Below the pieces are notes generated by a model. It saw only the letters and a list, made by a program, of their open reading frames with translations. It did no database searches and had not been told where the DNA came from. Below are positions 36,234 through 44,455 of a stretch of DNA of 64,000 bases, piece by piece. This DNA is from Janthinobacterium sp. PAMC25594 (GTDB taxonomy: Bacteria > Pseudomonadota > Gammaproteobacteria > Burkholderiales > Burkholderiaceae_D): contig NZ_CP080377.1 in NCBI RefSeq assembly GCF_019443505.1, positions 186,001-250,000 on the forward strand. The letters are read 5' to 3'. The stretch's first letter is position 1, and each line of letters starts with the position of its first letter. The translations under genes and the position numbers were made by a program.

Positions 36234-37334
36234 ATGAGAAAAATCAACGCCATCACCATGGCGCTGCTGGGCGCGTGCGCCTGCGGCGTGACCACAGGCG
36301 CCTACGCGCAAAGCGGCGTCACCCTGTACGGAGTGCTCGACAGCTCGGTGGCTTATACGAGCAATGTCAATGCGGCCGGCGACAGCATGGTCAAAGTGCC
36401 GACACTCACGGGCTCCCTGCCGTCGCGCTTCGGTTTCAAGGGCGTGGAAGACCTGGGCGGCGGCTTGCAGGCGATCTTTGCGCTGGAATCGGGCTTCGGC
36501 GTCGACACGGGCATCGCGGGGCAGGGCGGGAGATTATTTGGCCGCCAGTCGTATGTGGGCTTGAAAGGGCGTTATGGCAGCGTGATGCTGGGGCGGCAAA
36601 TGAATATGTCGTTCTGGGCCACGCAAAAGTCCGACATCATGGGCCCGGCCCTGTTTTCCATCAGCAGCCTCGATCTGTACCTGCCGAATGCGCGCAGCGA
36701 CAACGCCATCGGCTACCTGGGCACGTTCTCGAACGTGACCGTGGGCGCCACCTATAGCCTGGGGCGCGATGCATCGGCGGCGGGCGGGCCGGCCGCCACG
36801 GGCTGCGCGGGCGAAGTGGCGGGTAATGCCAAGGCTTGCCGCCAGATCACCGCCTTGCTCGGCTACGACACGGGCCGCTATGGCGCCACGGCCTCGTACG
36901 ACATCATGTACGGCAATGCGGGCGCGGCCAACGGCCTCACGTCGAGCCGCAACTTCGACCGCCGCGTGATCGCCAGCGCCTATGCCATGGCGGGCCAGCT
37001 GAAAATCGGCGGCGGCATCATCGACCGCACTATCCGCGCGGCCACGGGACCGGTCGACTCGCAGCTGCTGTATGTGGGCGCCGCGTATCCGCTGGCGCCC
37101 GCGCTGGTTCTCGATGGACAAATCGCCAGGCTGGCCGTCAAGGACAGCCCGAACGATGCCACGCTGGCCACCATGCGCCTGACCTATCACCTGTCCAAGC
37201 GCACGGCCATCTACAGCGCCATCGGCCGCATGGACAACAGCGGCGCGGCTGCCGTGGCGCTGGACGCGGGCGGCACCGTGGGCGCGGGGCGCACGCAGAA
37301 CGGCGTGATGGCGGGGATGCGCCACTTTTTCTGA
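36234..37334 (+). CDS. Outer membrane porin (Gram-negative trimeric type)
   Basis: 366 residues. Signal peptide 1-25 (ending GAYAQ), then QSGVTLYGVLDSSVAYTSN, the first strand of betaproteobacterial porins (Porin_4). The SRFGFKGVEDLGGGLQAIFALESGF motif follows, and the chain ends in HFF, an aromatic C-terminus recognised by the BAM machinery. GAAGGAG precedes the ATG. As the last gene of the gentisate operon it probably lets aromatic acids through the outer membrane. Specificity is inferred from position. Confidence 0.92.
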   Translation: MRKINAITMALLGACACGVTTGAYAQSGVTLYGVLDSSVAYTSNVNAAGDSMVKVPTLTGSLPSRFGFKGVEDLGGGLQAIFALESGFGVDTGIAGQGGRLFGRQSYVGLKGRYGSVMLGRQMNMSFWATQKSDIMGPALFSISSLDLYLPNARSDNAIGYLGTFSNVTVGATYSLGRDASAAGGPAATGCAGEVAGNAKACRQITALLGYDTGRYGATASYDIMYGNAGAANGLTSSRNFDRRVIASAYAMAGQLKIGGGIIDRTIRAATGPVDSQLLYVGAAYPLAPALVLDGQIARLAVKDSPNDATLATMRLTYHLSKRTAIYSAIGRMDNSGAAAVALDAGGTVGAGRTQNGVMAGMRHFF

Positions 37335-37341
37335 CATCCTC

Positions 37342-38382
37342 CTATGAGCTGCCTTGCATGTCGTGCCGGTAGCGCGCCGGCGGCAGTTCGAACTGGTTCT
37401 TGAAAAAGCGGGTAAATGCGCTTTGCGAGGAAAACCCCAGGCGCTCGCTGATGTCCGCCACGCTCATGCTCGTTTCGCGCAGCAGGCGGCGCGATTCGCG
37501 GCTCTTCGCGCGCAGTTCCAGTGCGCGGAATGACGTCTGCTCCTGCTGCAACTGGCGTTGCAAGGTCCAGCGGTTCATCGCCAGGCCGTCGCACAGGGCC
37601 GGCAGCAGCGCGGCGCCGTCGGCATCGCCTGCGCCTTGCCGGCCCAGCAAATCGATGATCGCCTGCTCCACGCGGGCGGAAAACAGCTGTGCGCCCTGCA
37701 ACTGCTGCAATTGCCCCTGCGCGTGCCGCAGCGCGTGCGGCGCCAGCATGGCATTGAACTGGGCGAAGGGACGGTCCAGCGCCGGCGCGTCGAACGTCAG
37801 GGTGTTGCGCGCCTGGCCGAAGGTGGCGGCGGCGCCGAAGCATTCGGCAATGGCCGGCGCGAACCACGGCGCCTTGCCCTGGAAGCCGGCATGGAAGGCG
37901 GTGGCCGCGCCATCGTCGTAGGCGCGCGCTACCAGCGACAGCATGCGGAAATTGGCCAGCGCCTGCATGGCGCCCCCCAGCGGGCAAAACTCGGACAGGT
38001 ATTCGATCTCGATGCGCGTGCCATTTTCGCTCATCAGCATGAAGTCGAATTCGCCGATCAGGCCCCGCAAGTGCAGCAGCTCGTGCAGCGCGCTGCGCAG
38101 GGTGGGGCGGTTGAAGCACACGTGGGCGATGCCCGAGTAATGCGCGAACCAGTGCGTCACGTCCAGGTCGAGCAGGCCGCGGTGCTGCGGCAACTGCTGG
38201 GCGTAGGCCGTCATGCGGCGGTGCCGCTCGGCGTTGATGCGCCCGCCAGGTTCCGTGAGCTGCGCCAGCGTGATGCCCGTGCGTTGAAAAAATTCGGCGG
38301 GGTCGTGGCCATCGGCTTGCATGGCGCGCGCGCATTGCTGCGCGATGCGGTTCGAAACCGTGCGCGTGTCGGGTTTGTGCAA
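37342..38382 (-). CDS. AraC family transcriptional regulator
   Basis: 346 residues from a TTG at 38382 behind a perfect AGGAGG at five bases; the open frame extends to 38457 without a ribosome site. The N-terminal Arabinose_bd-type (OruR/PhaD-like) domain covers about 20-230, and the AraC double helix-turn-helix is at about 240-340 (SMSVADISERLGFSSQSAFTRFFKNQ). It ends seven bases from the porin stop and is divergent from the GH3 gene, which may be its target. Inducer unknown. Confidence 0.88.
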   Translation of the reverse strand: MHKPDTRTVSNRIAQQCARAMQADGHDPAEFFQRTGITLAQLTEPGGRINAERHRRMTAYAQQLPQHRGLLDLDVTHWFAHYSGIAHVCFNRPTLRSALHELLHLRGLIGEFDFMLMSENGTRIEIEYLSEFCPLGGAMQALANFRMLSLVARAYDDGAATAFHAGFQGKAPWFAPAIAECFGAAATFGQARNTLTFDAPALDRPFAQFNAMLAPHALRHAQGQLQQLQGAQLFSARVEQAIIDLLGRQGAGDADGAALLPALCDGLAMNRWTLQRQLQQEQTSFRALELRAKSRESRRLLRETSMSVADISERLGFSSQSAFTRFFKNQFELPPARYRHDMQGSS

Positions 38383-38593
38383 GGCTGCCTCCTGCTTATT
38401 GTAGTAATTTTTCACAAATATTAGCACTTTGTAGGAGATTGTTGGTTGTTGTGCCATCTAAGCAAAAATTGTTCTCGCGGGTATAAAACGCGTGCTGTAC
38501 GGTCAAGAAACTCACGCATTCTCACGCTATATTGTTTTCGGCCGGCCTTGCTGCCGCGCCTTGATACCTACAAAAACAGTCTTGGAGATAATG

Positions 38594-40600
38594 ATGAATT
38601 GCACTTTGAAACCGATGGCCCGCGTGGTCGCCGGCTGCGTCGCCACGCTTGCCCTGGCCGCTTGCGGCAATGACACCGGCAGCGAGGGATACACGCAGCC
38701 CGTGTTCGGCGCCACCACCTACACCCAGTTGAAAGTCGACGGCTATACCTTCAAGGATATGAACCGCAACGGCAAGATCGACCCGTACGAAGACTGGCGC
38801 CTGCCGGCCGAGGCGCGCGCCGACGACTTGTTGTCGCGCATGAGCCTCGACGAAAAAGCGGGCCTGATGATGCACGGCACGGCGCCCACCGTGTCCGACC
38901 CTTCCGGCATCGGCCTGGGCGGCGCGTATGACCTGGCGGCCCTGCAGGACCTGATCGTCAAGCAGTACGTCAACACCTTCATTACCCGCATGGCGGGCGA
39001 CACGGCCAATATGGCGGCCCAGTACAACAAGGTGCAGGCCCTGAGCGAAACCTCGCGCCACGGCATTCCCGTGTCGATCAGCACGGACCCGCGCCACCAT
39101 TTCCAGTACACGGTGGGCGCCAGCGCGGCTACCTCCGGCTTCTCGCAGTGGCCGGAAACCCTGGGCCTGGCCGCCATCGGCGACGACGCGCTGGTGCGCC
39201 GCTTCGGCGACATCGCGCGCCAGGAATACCTGGCCGTCGGCATCACGCAGGCGCTGTCGCCGCAGGCGGACCTGGCCACGGAGCCGCGCTGGTCGCGCAT
39301 CAACGGCACCTTTGGCGAAGACGCGGACCTGGCCAAGCGCATGGTGCAGCACTATATCGAAGGCTTCCAGGATGGGAATACGGGTTTGCATGACGGCAGC
39401 GTGGTGGCCGTCGTCAAGCACTGGGTCGGCTACGGCGCCACCAAGGAAGGCTTCGACGGCCACAACTACTATGGCCGCTACATGACCTATCCGGGCAATA
39501 ATTTTGCCTATCACGTGAAGCCGTTCGAAGGGGCATTCACGGCCAGGGCGGCCTCCGTCATGCCGACCTACGCGCTGCCGGACGGCAATATCACGATAGC
39601 CGGCATCACGCTGGAGCAAGTGGCGGCCGGCTTCAGCAAGACCATGCTGACGGATCTGCTGCGCGGCAAATACGGTTTCGAGGGCGTGATCCTGTCCGAC
39701 TGGGGCATCACTTCCGACTGCGACGCCAATTGTCGCAACGGTACGGCGCCGGGCGTGGCGCCTTCCTTCATCGGCTTCGGCACGCCGTGGGGCATGGAAG
39801 ATGCCACCAAGGCCGAGCGCTACGTCAAAGCCGTCACGGCGGGGATGGATCAGTTTGGCGGGGTGACGGAAGCGCCGTACCTGACGCAGGCCGTGCAGCG
39901 GGGCCAGTTGACGGAAGCGCGCATCAACGCGTCGGCGCGGCGCATCCTGATCCAGAAATTCAAGCAGGGCCTGTTCGAGCATCCATTCGTCGATGCGGCC
40001 AAGGCGGCCAGCACGGTGGGCAAGGCTGAATTCGTCGAGGCGGGCCTGGATGCCCAGCGCCGCTCGCTGGTCCTGCTGGAAAACAAGGACAAGGTCTTGC
40101 CGCTGGCGGCCAGCGTCAAGAAGGTCTATTTGTACGGCATCGATGCGGCCGTGGCCAAGCAGTATGGCTACACGGTGGTGGCCACGCCGCAGGAGGCGGA
40201 CGTGGCCCTGCTGCGCGTGGCCGCGCCGTACGAAACCCTGCACCCGAACTACATCTTCGGCAGCATGCAGCACGAGGGCCGCCTCGATTACGTCGATGGC
40301 AATGCCGACTACGAGGCGATCAAGAACGCGGCAAAGTACGCGCCGAAGACGGTGGTCGCCGTGTACCTGGACCGCCCGGCCATCCTCGGCAACGTGCAGG
40401 ACAAGGCCAGCGCCATCGTCGCCAACTTTGGCGTCAGCGACGGCGCGCTGTTCGATGTCCTGACGGGCAAGGCCAAGCCGCAAGGCAAGCTGCCGTTCGA
40501 ACTGCCATCGTCGATGGCCGAAGTGCAGGTGCAGAAATCGGACGTGCCGTATGACACGGCCCATCCGCTGTACAAGTTCGGCTACGGCCTGGCGTACTGA
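38594..40600 (+). CDS. Glycoside hydrolase family 3 lipoprotein
   Basis: 668 residues from the ATG at 38594, with GGAG six bases upstream (38591 is in frame too). The signal ends in a lipobox (LALAAC), so it is lipid-anchored. A loop just after the start, DMNRNGKIDPYEDW, fits an EF-hand calcium site. The GH3 (beta/alpha)8 domain follows, with the catalytic nucleophile Asp in GVILSDWG, KHWVGYGATKEG (Lys-His motif) and a second alpha/beta domain ending with GKLPFELPSS and LYKFGYGLAY. It would release glucose or a related sugar from beta-glucosides at the cell surface or in the periplasm. An AraC gene is divergent. Confidence 0.9.
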   Translation: MNCTLKPMARVVAGCVATLALAACGNDTGSEGYTQPVFGATTYTQLKVDGYTFKDMNRNGKIDPYEDWRLPAEARADDLLSRMSLDEKAGLMMHGTAPTVSDPSGIGLGGAYDLAALQDLIVKQYVNTFITRMAGDTANMAAQYNKVQALSETSRHGIPVSISTDPRHHFQYTVGASAATSGFSQWPETLGLAAIGDDALVRRFGDIARQEYLAVGITQALSPQADLATEPRWSRINGTFGEDADLAKRMVQHYIEGFQDGNTGLHDGSVVAVVKHWVGYGATKEGFDGHNYYGRYMTYPGNNFAYHVKPFEGAFTARAASVMPTYALPDGNITIAGITLEQVAAGFSKTMLTDLLRGKYGFEGVILSDWGITSDCDANCRNGTAPGVAPSFIGFGTPWGMEDATKAERYVKAVTAGMDQFGGVTEAPYLTQAVQRGQLTEARINASARRILIQKFKQGLFEHPFVDAAKAASTVGKAEFVEAGLDAQRRSLVLLENKDKVLPLAASVKKVYLYGIDAAVAKQYGYTVVATPQEADVALLRVAAPYETLHPNYIFGSMQHEGRLDYVDGNADYEAIKNAAKYAPKTVVAVYLDRPAILGNVQDKASAIVANFGVSDGALFDVLTGKAKPQGKLPFELPSSMAEVQVQKSDVPYDTAHPLYKFGYGLAY

Positions 40601-40724
40601 CAGGAGCGGGACGGGCCGCCCGGCGCGGCCTGTTCCCGCCCGATTGACAGCACCCTGGCGCTCGCCGATACTGGCCGCTTCGTTCGCCGTTTTGTTCGCC
40701 GATTCTGCCAGGAAGGAAACCCCG

Positions 40725-42545
40725 ATGTCCGTCACTCCGCAATTGTGCAAGACCGTGTTAGTCGCCGCGCTTGCAACCGCGCTTGCAACCGCGCTGGCCA
40801 TGCCCGCCATGGCCGCCGTCCCCGTAGCGGCCGGCGCCACGTCCGCCTGGGTCGAGGCCAGCAACCGCAACGCGGCCATCGTGCTGGCGGCGCAGGCGCA
40901 GTTCTCGCCCGAAAACGCCTCCGACACGGGCCTGGCCCAGTACGACGGACTGGCCGCCGACCTGGGACCCCATATTGTCGAACGCCAGGTGGCGGCCATG
41001 CGGCAGGCGCGCGCGCAATTGCAGGACAAGCTGGCGGCGGAAAAAGATGAACGCGTCCGCCAGGATCTGCAGATCCTGACGCAGGCCGTCGACCAGGAAA
41101 TCGCCGGCGCCCAGCTGGACGCCAAATACACCTTGCCGTGGGTCGATGTGCCGCAAATGGTCTTTGGCAGCATGCAAAGCCTGCTGCAGGAACAGCGTCC
41201 GGCCGCGCGCCGCGCCAAGGCGCTGGAACGCCTGCAGCGCTATGTGGGGCAGTTCCCGGGCAGCACGCCGATCACGCAGCAGGCGAAGGCGCGCTTCACG
41301 GAAAAAATCGGCACGCCCGGCCTGGCCGGTCCCGTGCGCCTGCAGGTGGAGCAGTCGCTGGAAAACGTGCCCACGTATATCGCCGGCATCCGCAAGCTGT
41401 TTGCTGACATGAAAATCACTGGCGCCGAACCCGCGCTGGCGGCCATGGAGCAGCAGTTGAACGACTATGCGGCGTGGGAAAAGCAGGTGGTGCTGCCGTT
41501 GTCGCGCACGGATTTCCGCATGGCGCCCGAGCTGTATGCGTTTCGCCTGAAGCAGGTGGGCATCGACATCGAGCCGCGCGCGCTGGTGGAACGGGCGCAG
41601 GTGGCTTACCTGGAAACGCGCGCCGCCATGCAGGCGCTGGCGCCCGTGGTGGCGGCGAAAATGTCGATGAAGGGTGTCGATGGCAGTGATTACCGCCAGG
41701 TGCTGCGCGCGCTGAAAAGCGATTCCATCCCGAACGCGCAGCTCGAAGCGCATTACAAGGGCGTCAATACGCAGCTCGAAGAACGCATCGCCCGGCAGCG
41801 CGTGGTCGATATTCCTGCGCGCGCCATGACCATGCGCCTGGCGTCCGCCGCCGAATCGGCGGCACAGCCGGCGCCGCATATGCGTCCGCCTCCGCTGATC
41901 GGCAATACGGGAGAGCACGGCCAGTTCGTCCTCCCCGTCAGCAATCCGGCCGCCAGCGGCAAGGGCGAAGCGTATGACGATTTCAACTTCGCGGGCGCCG
42001 CCTGGACCCTGAGCGCGCACGAGGGCCGTCCCGGCCACGAGCTGCAGTTCAGCGCCATGGTGGAGCGGGGCGTGTCGCAGGCGCGCAGCCTGTATGCGTT
42101 CAACAGCGTCAACGTGGAAGGCTGGGCGCTGTACGCGGAAGCGGAGATGATCCCGTACGAGCCGGCCGAAGGCCAGTTCATCGCGCTGCAGTTCCGCATG
42201 CTGCGCGCGGCGCGCGCCATGCTCGACCCGATGCTGAACCTGGGGCAGGTCACGCGCGAGGAGGCGGGACGCATCCTGACGGATGAAGTGATGCTGTCGA
42301 AAGCGATGGCGCGCCAGGAATTGGACCGCTATACCTTCAACATGCCGGGCCAGGCGGGCAGCTATTTCTACGGCTATACGCGCATCCTGCAGCTGCGCGC
42401 GGAAACGGAACTGGCGCTGGGCGAGAAATTCGATCGCCTGGCCTTCAATAACTTCCTGCTGGGCCAGGGTTTGCTGCCGCCGGACTTGCTGGCCAAGGCC
42501 GTGCGCGAACACTTCATTCCCGGGCAACGCAAGGCGAAGGGCTGA
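40725..42545 (+). CDS. DUF885 family protein (putative metallopeptidase-like)
   Basis: 606 residues from the ATG at 40725. Signal peptide with the repeated ALATALATALA stretch, cleavage near AMA-A. The mature protein is almost all helical. HEGRPGHELQF near residue 430 is the diagnostic motif of DUF885, a metallopeptidase-like (M3-related) zinc site pattern with two histidines and glutamates, and NVEGWALYAEAEMI supplies a further Glu. Family members are predicted carboxypeptidase-like enzymes, with little proof. It is 124 bp after the GH3 gene and may be separately transcribed. Confidence 0.85.
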   Translation: MSVTPQLCKTVLVAALATALATALAMPAMAAVPVAAGATSAWVEASNRNAAIVLAAQAQFSPENASDTGLAQYDGLAADLGPHIVERQVAAMRQARAQLQDKLAAEKDERVRQDLQILTQAVDQEIAGAQLDAKYTLPWVDVPQMVFGSMQSLLQEQRPAARRAKALERLQRYVGQFPGSTPITQQAKARFTEKIGTPGLAGPVRLQVEQSLENVPTYIAGIRKLFADMKITGAEPALAAMEQQLNDYAAWEKQVVLPLSRTDFRMAPELYAFRLKQVGIDIEPRALVERAQVAYLETRAAMQALAPVVAAKMSMKGVDGSDYRQVLRALKSDSIPNAQLEAHYKGVNTQLEERIARQRVVDIPARAMTMRLASAAESAAQPAPHMRPPPLIGNTGEHGQFVLPVSNPAASGKGEAYDDFNFAGAAWTLSAHEGRPGHELQFSAMVERGVSQARSLYAFNSVNVEGWALYAEAEMIPYEPAEGQFIALQFRMLRAARAMLDPMLNLGQVTREEAGRILTDEVMLSKAMARQELDRYTFNMPGQAGSYFYGYTRILQLRAETELALGEKFDRLAFNNFLLGQGLLPPDLLAKAVREHFIPGQRKAKG

Positions 42546-42617
42546 CGACGGGCCACTCCGCGCTGTGCCGCATACCCTATACTGGCGTCCTTGAAATAAT
42601 GACGCGGGTGTGGCTGC

Positions 42618-43559
42618 ATGTTGCGTGGAATCGTATGTGGTTTGCTGGCCGGCGCCTTCTGGGGCGCCGTTTTCATTGTGCCCGTCTTGCTGCCGGATTT
42701 TTCTCCGGTCGAGCTGATGGTGGGCCGCTACGTCTGCTATGGCGCGCTGGCGGCCGGCTTGATGCTGCCGCGCCTCGTGCCCCTGCTGCGCCGGCTGCGG
42801 CGCAGCGACTGGCTGGCCATGCTGCGCCAGGCGCCGGCCGGCAATGTCGTGTATTACCTGCTGCTGGCGTATGGCGTCAAGCTGGCGGGCGTGGCGGCCA
42901 CTTCGCTGATCATCGGCTTGCTGCCCCTGAGCGTGACGATTTTGGGCCGCAAGGACCATGGCGCGCCGCCCCTGCGCCAACTGGCCTTGCCGCTGCTGGT
43001 GGTAGCGCTGGGCATCGCCTGCATCAATGGCGATATCTTCAGTCATGCCGGCGGCACGGGCGTGGACGGCGCCAGCCTGGCCGGCGTGCTGTGCGCCATC
43101 GGCGCGCTCGCCTGCTGGACCTGGTATGCGCTCGACAATGCCCGTTTCCTCAAGCGCCACGCGCATTTCAGTTCGGTGGAATGGGCCATGCTGTATGGCC
43201 TGGCCAGCGGCGTCATCGCGCTGATCGTTGGCGCCGTGATGCTGGCGCTGCAGCCGGCGGGTGGCGTCGATGGCGGTCCTGCGCGCGACTGGCCCCGCTA
43301 CTGGCTCGTGTGCCTGCTGCTGGCGCTGGGCGCTTCCGTGATCGGCAACTACCTGTGGAACCTGGCGTCGCGCCTGGTGCCGGTGACCTTGTCGGGCCAG
43401 CTGATTTTGTCGGAGACCCTGTTCGCGCTGCTGTACGGCTTCGTTTACGCGCAGCGCATGCCGCGCGCCCTGGAATGGGCGGCGATGCTCTTGCTGACGG
43501 CGGGCGTGCTGTGGTCCGTGCAGCGGCACGCGCAGGAGGACGGGGCAGGGCGGACGTAG
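42618..43559 (+). CDS. EamA family (DMT) transporter
   Basis: 313 residues with ten membrane helices in two repeated halves, the layout of drug/metabolite transporters. The first half opens GLLAGAFWGAVFIVPVLLPDF, and the second half contains ASVIGNYLWNLASRLVPVTL and SETLFALLYGFVYAQRMPR, typical EamA segments. Direction and substrate (amino acid or metabolite efflux) cannot be read from the sequence. Single gene, 72 bp after the DUF885 gene. Confidence 0.88.
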   Translation: MLRGIVCGLLAGAFWGAVFIVPVLLPDFSPVELMVGRYVCYGALAAGLMLPRLVPLLRRLRRSDWLAMLRQAPAGNVVYYLLLAYGVKLAGVAATSLIIGLLPLSVTILGRKDHGAPPLRQLALPLLVVALGIACINGDIFSHAGGTGVDGASLAGVLCAIGALACWTWYALDNARFLKRHAHFSSVEWAMLYGLASGVIALIVGAVMLALQPAGGVDGGPARDWPRYWLVCLLLALGASVIGNYLWNLASRLVPVTLSGQLILSETLFALLYGFVYAQRMPRALEWAAMLLLTAGVLWSVQRHAQEDGAGRT

Positions 43560-43605
43560 CGAAAAATACATCGTTGCCAGCCCGCCGTTTGCCCTGGGCC
43601 GGCCG

Positions 43606-43611
43606 TATAAT
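43606..43611 (+). promoter_or_regulatory. -10 element of the marR gene
   Basis: A perfect TATAAT. Transcription would begin near 43618, giving a leader of about 28 nt to the TTG start at 43646. There is no good -35 at normal spacing. The ATG at 43610, part of this box, is therefore not a start codon. Confidence 0.45.
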
Positions 43612-43645
43612 GACGCTCATTTGCCGGTCATCCCAGGAGTTCCGC

Positions 43646-44101
43646 TTGCAGTTACCGATCCGTTATCCGAACATGCCGCAACTGCTGCTGAAGGCGCGCG
43701 ACAGCCTGCTGCAGCATTTTCGCCCCATTCTCAATCACTTCGGCGTGACGGAGCAGCAGTGGCGCATCATGCGCGCGCTGAACGAAAGCCCCACGCTGGA
43801 ACCGCGCGAATTGTGCGAGATTTGCCAGATTTCCAGTCCCAGCATGAGCGGCATCCTGGCGCGCATGGAAGAGATCGGCCTGATCGGGCGCAGCAAGTTC
43901 GAAGGCGACCAGCGCCGCCGCAAGGTGCACCTGTCGGAAGCGGGCGCCAGCCTGCTGCTGCAGATGGGCAAGCTGATCGACTTGCAATATGAACACCTGG
44001 AAGCGGCGTACGGCAAGCAGGTGTTCGAAGACATGCGCCGCACCCTGGAAGCTTTTATCGCTCTCGAAACCCTGCCGGTGGCGCCCGCCATCCTGCGCTG
44101 A
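43646..44101 (+). CDS. MarR family regulator, HpaR-like
   Basis: 151 residues from a TTG at 43646 with AGGAG six bases upstream; the ATG at 43610 lies in the promoter. LPIRYPNMPQLLLKARDSLLQHFRPILNHFGVTEQQWRIMRAL is close in pattern to HpaR, the repressor of homoprotocatechuate (4-hydroxyphenylacetate) catabolism. The winged helix (about 35-110) contains REL-CEICQISSPSMSGILARM and GDQRRRKVHLSEAG. No hpa genes are next to it. The porin and dehydrogenase operon starts 354 bp downstream and could be a target. Confidence 0.88.
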   Translation: MQLPIRYPNMPQLLLKARDSLLQHFRPILNHFGVTEQQWRIMRALNESPTLEPRELCEICQISSPSMSGILARMEEIGLIGRSKFEGDQRRRKVHLSEAGASLLLQMGKLIDLQYEHLEAAYGKQVFEDMRRTLEAFIALETLPVAPAILR

Positions 44102-44134
44102 ACCCCAAACTTCTCCTTGCCTGAGCATCCATCG

Positions 44135-44158
44135 GGCGCGTGTTTTTCGACACGCGCC
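44135..44158 (+). terminator. Hairpin after marR, possible terminator
   Basis: A nine-bp GC-rich stem (GGCGCGTGT / ACACGCGCC) with a six-base loop. There is no clean T run after it, only CTTTT 15 bp downstream, so termination may need Rho. Confidence 0.4.
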
Positions 44159-44228
44159 GCCGCTGCTTTTGCCATGCCCATTCCGCGCATTGTCGCAGCC
44201 TGCCGGGCATGCGTCCGCGCGCCTGCCG

Positions 44229-44266
44229 GTTTTGCTATAAGACACAAGAAAGTTTTGCTATAAGAC
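44229..44266. repeat. Two direct copies of a 15-bp motif (regulator site)
   Basis: GTTTTGCTATAAGAC occurs exactly twice, at 44229-44243 and 44252-44266, 23 bp apart from start to start, roughly two helical turns. Relative to the promoter below they sit at about -91 to -54, a typical place for an activator. AraC/XylS-type proteins bind paired direct repeats of this size. Confidence 0.6.
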
Positions 44267-44285
44267 TACGCCTTACAGTCAATCA

Positions 44286-44313
44286 CTTACATGTGAGTAA
44301 ATAAGCGTATAAT
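44286..44313 (+). promoter_or_regulatory. Candidate promoter of porin-dehydrogenase operon
   Basis: A perfect -10 TATAAT (44308-44313) with CTTACA (44286-44291) as -35 at 16 bp. Start of transcription would be near 44320. Confidence 0.5.
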
Positions 44314-44322
44314 TTGCCTCAA

Positions 44323-44336
44323 TTGATCCAGATCAA
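44323..44336. promoter_or_regulatory. Perfect FNR/ANR box
   Basis: TTGAT-CCAG-ATCAA matches the FNR/ANR consensus at every fixed position. It lies just downstream of the predicted transcription start, where binding would repress under low oxygen. Confidence 0.6.
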
Positions 44337-44455
44337 GAAGAACAGCGGACGCCTCACTCGTTGATGGGGCGGCAACGCGGCGTCACAGCCTGTACCCGCC
44401 ATCGTGGCGGCGATACCTGCCGGGCGTACAATAAAACAGGAAAGTCAGGAAAAAA

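Larger units (their letters stand above)
44102..44455. other. 354-bp regulatory intergenic region before porin-dehydrogenase operon
   Basis: It holds a hairpin (44135-44158), two copies of a 15-bp direct repeat (44229-44266), a promoter-like pair (44286-44313) and an FNR/ANR box (44323-44336), each listed separately. The distance from the FNR box to the porin ATG is about 120 bp. Confidence 0.7.

Noticed and set aside
38522..43571. Two 900-codon antisense frames over the GH3, DUF885 and EamA genes
   Set aside because: Shadows of the real reading frames, rich in Arg, His, Gly and Gln with no motifs.
43610..43645. ATG start for the MarR gene
   Set aside because: It overlaps a perfect TATAAT -10 element and has no ribosome site.
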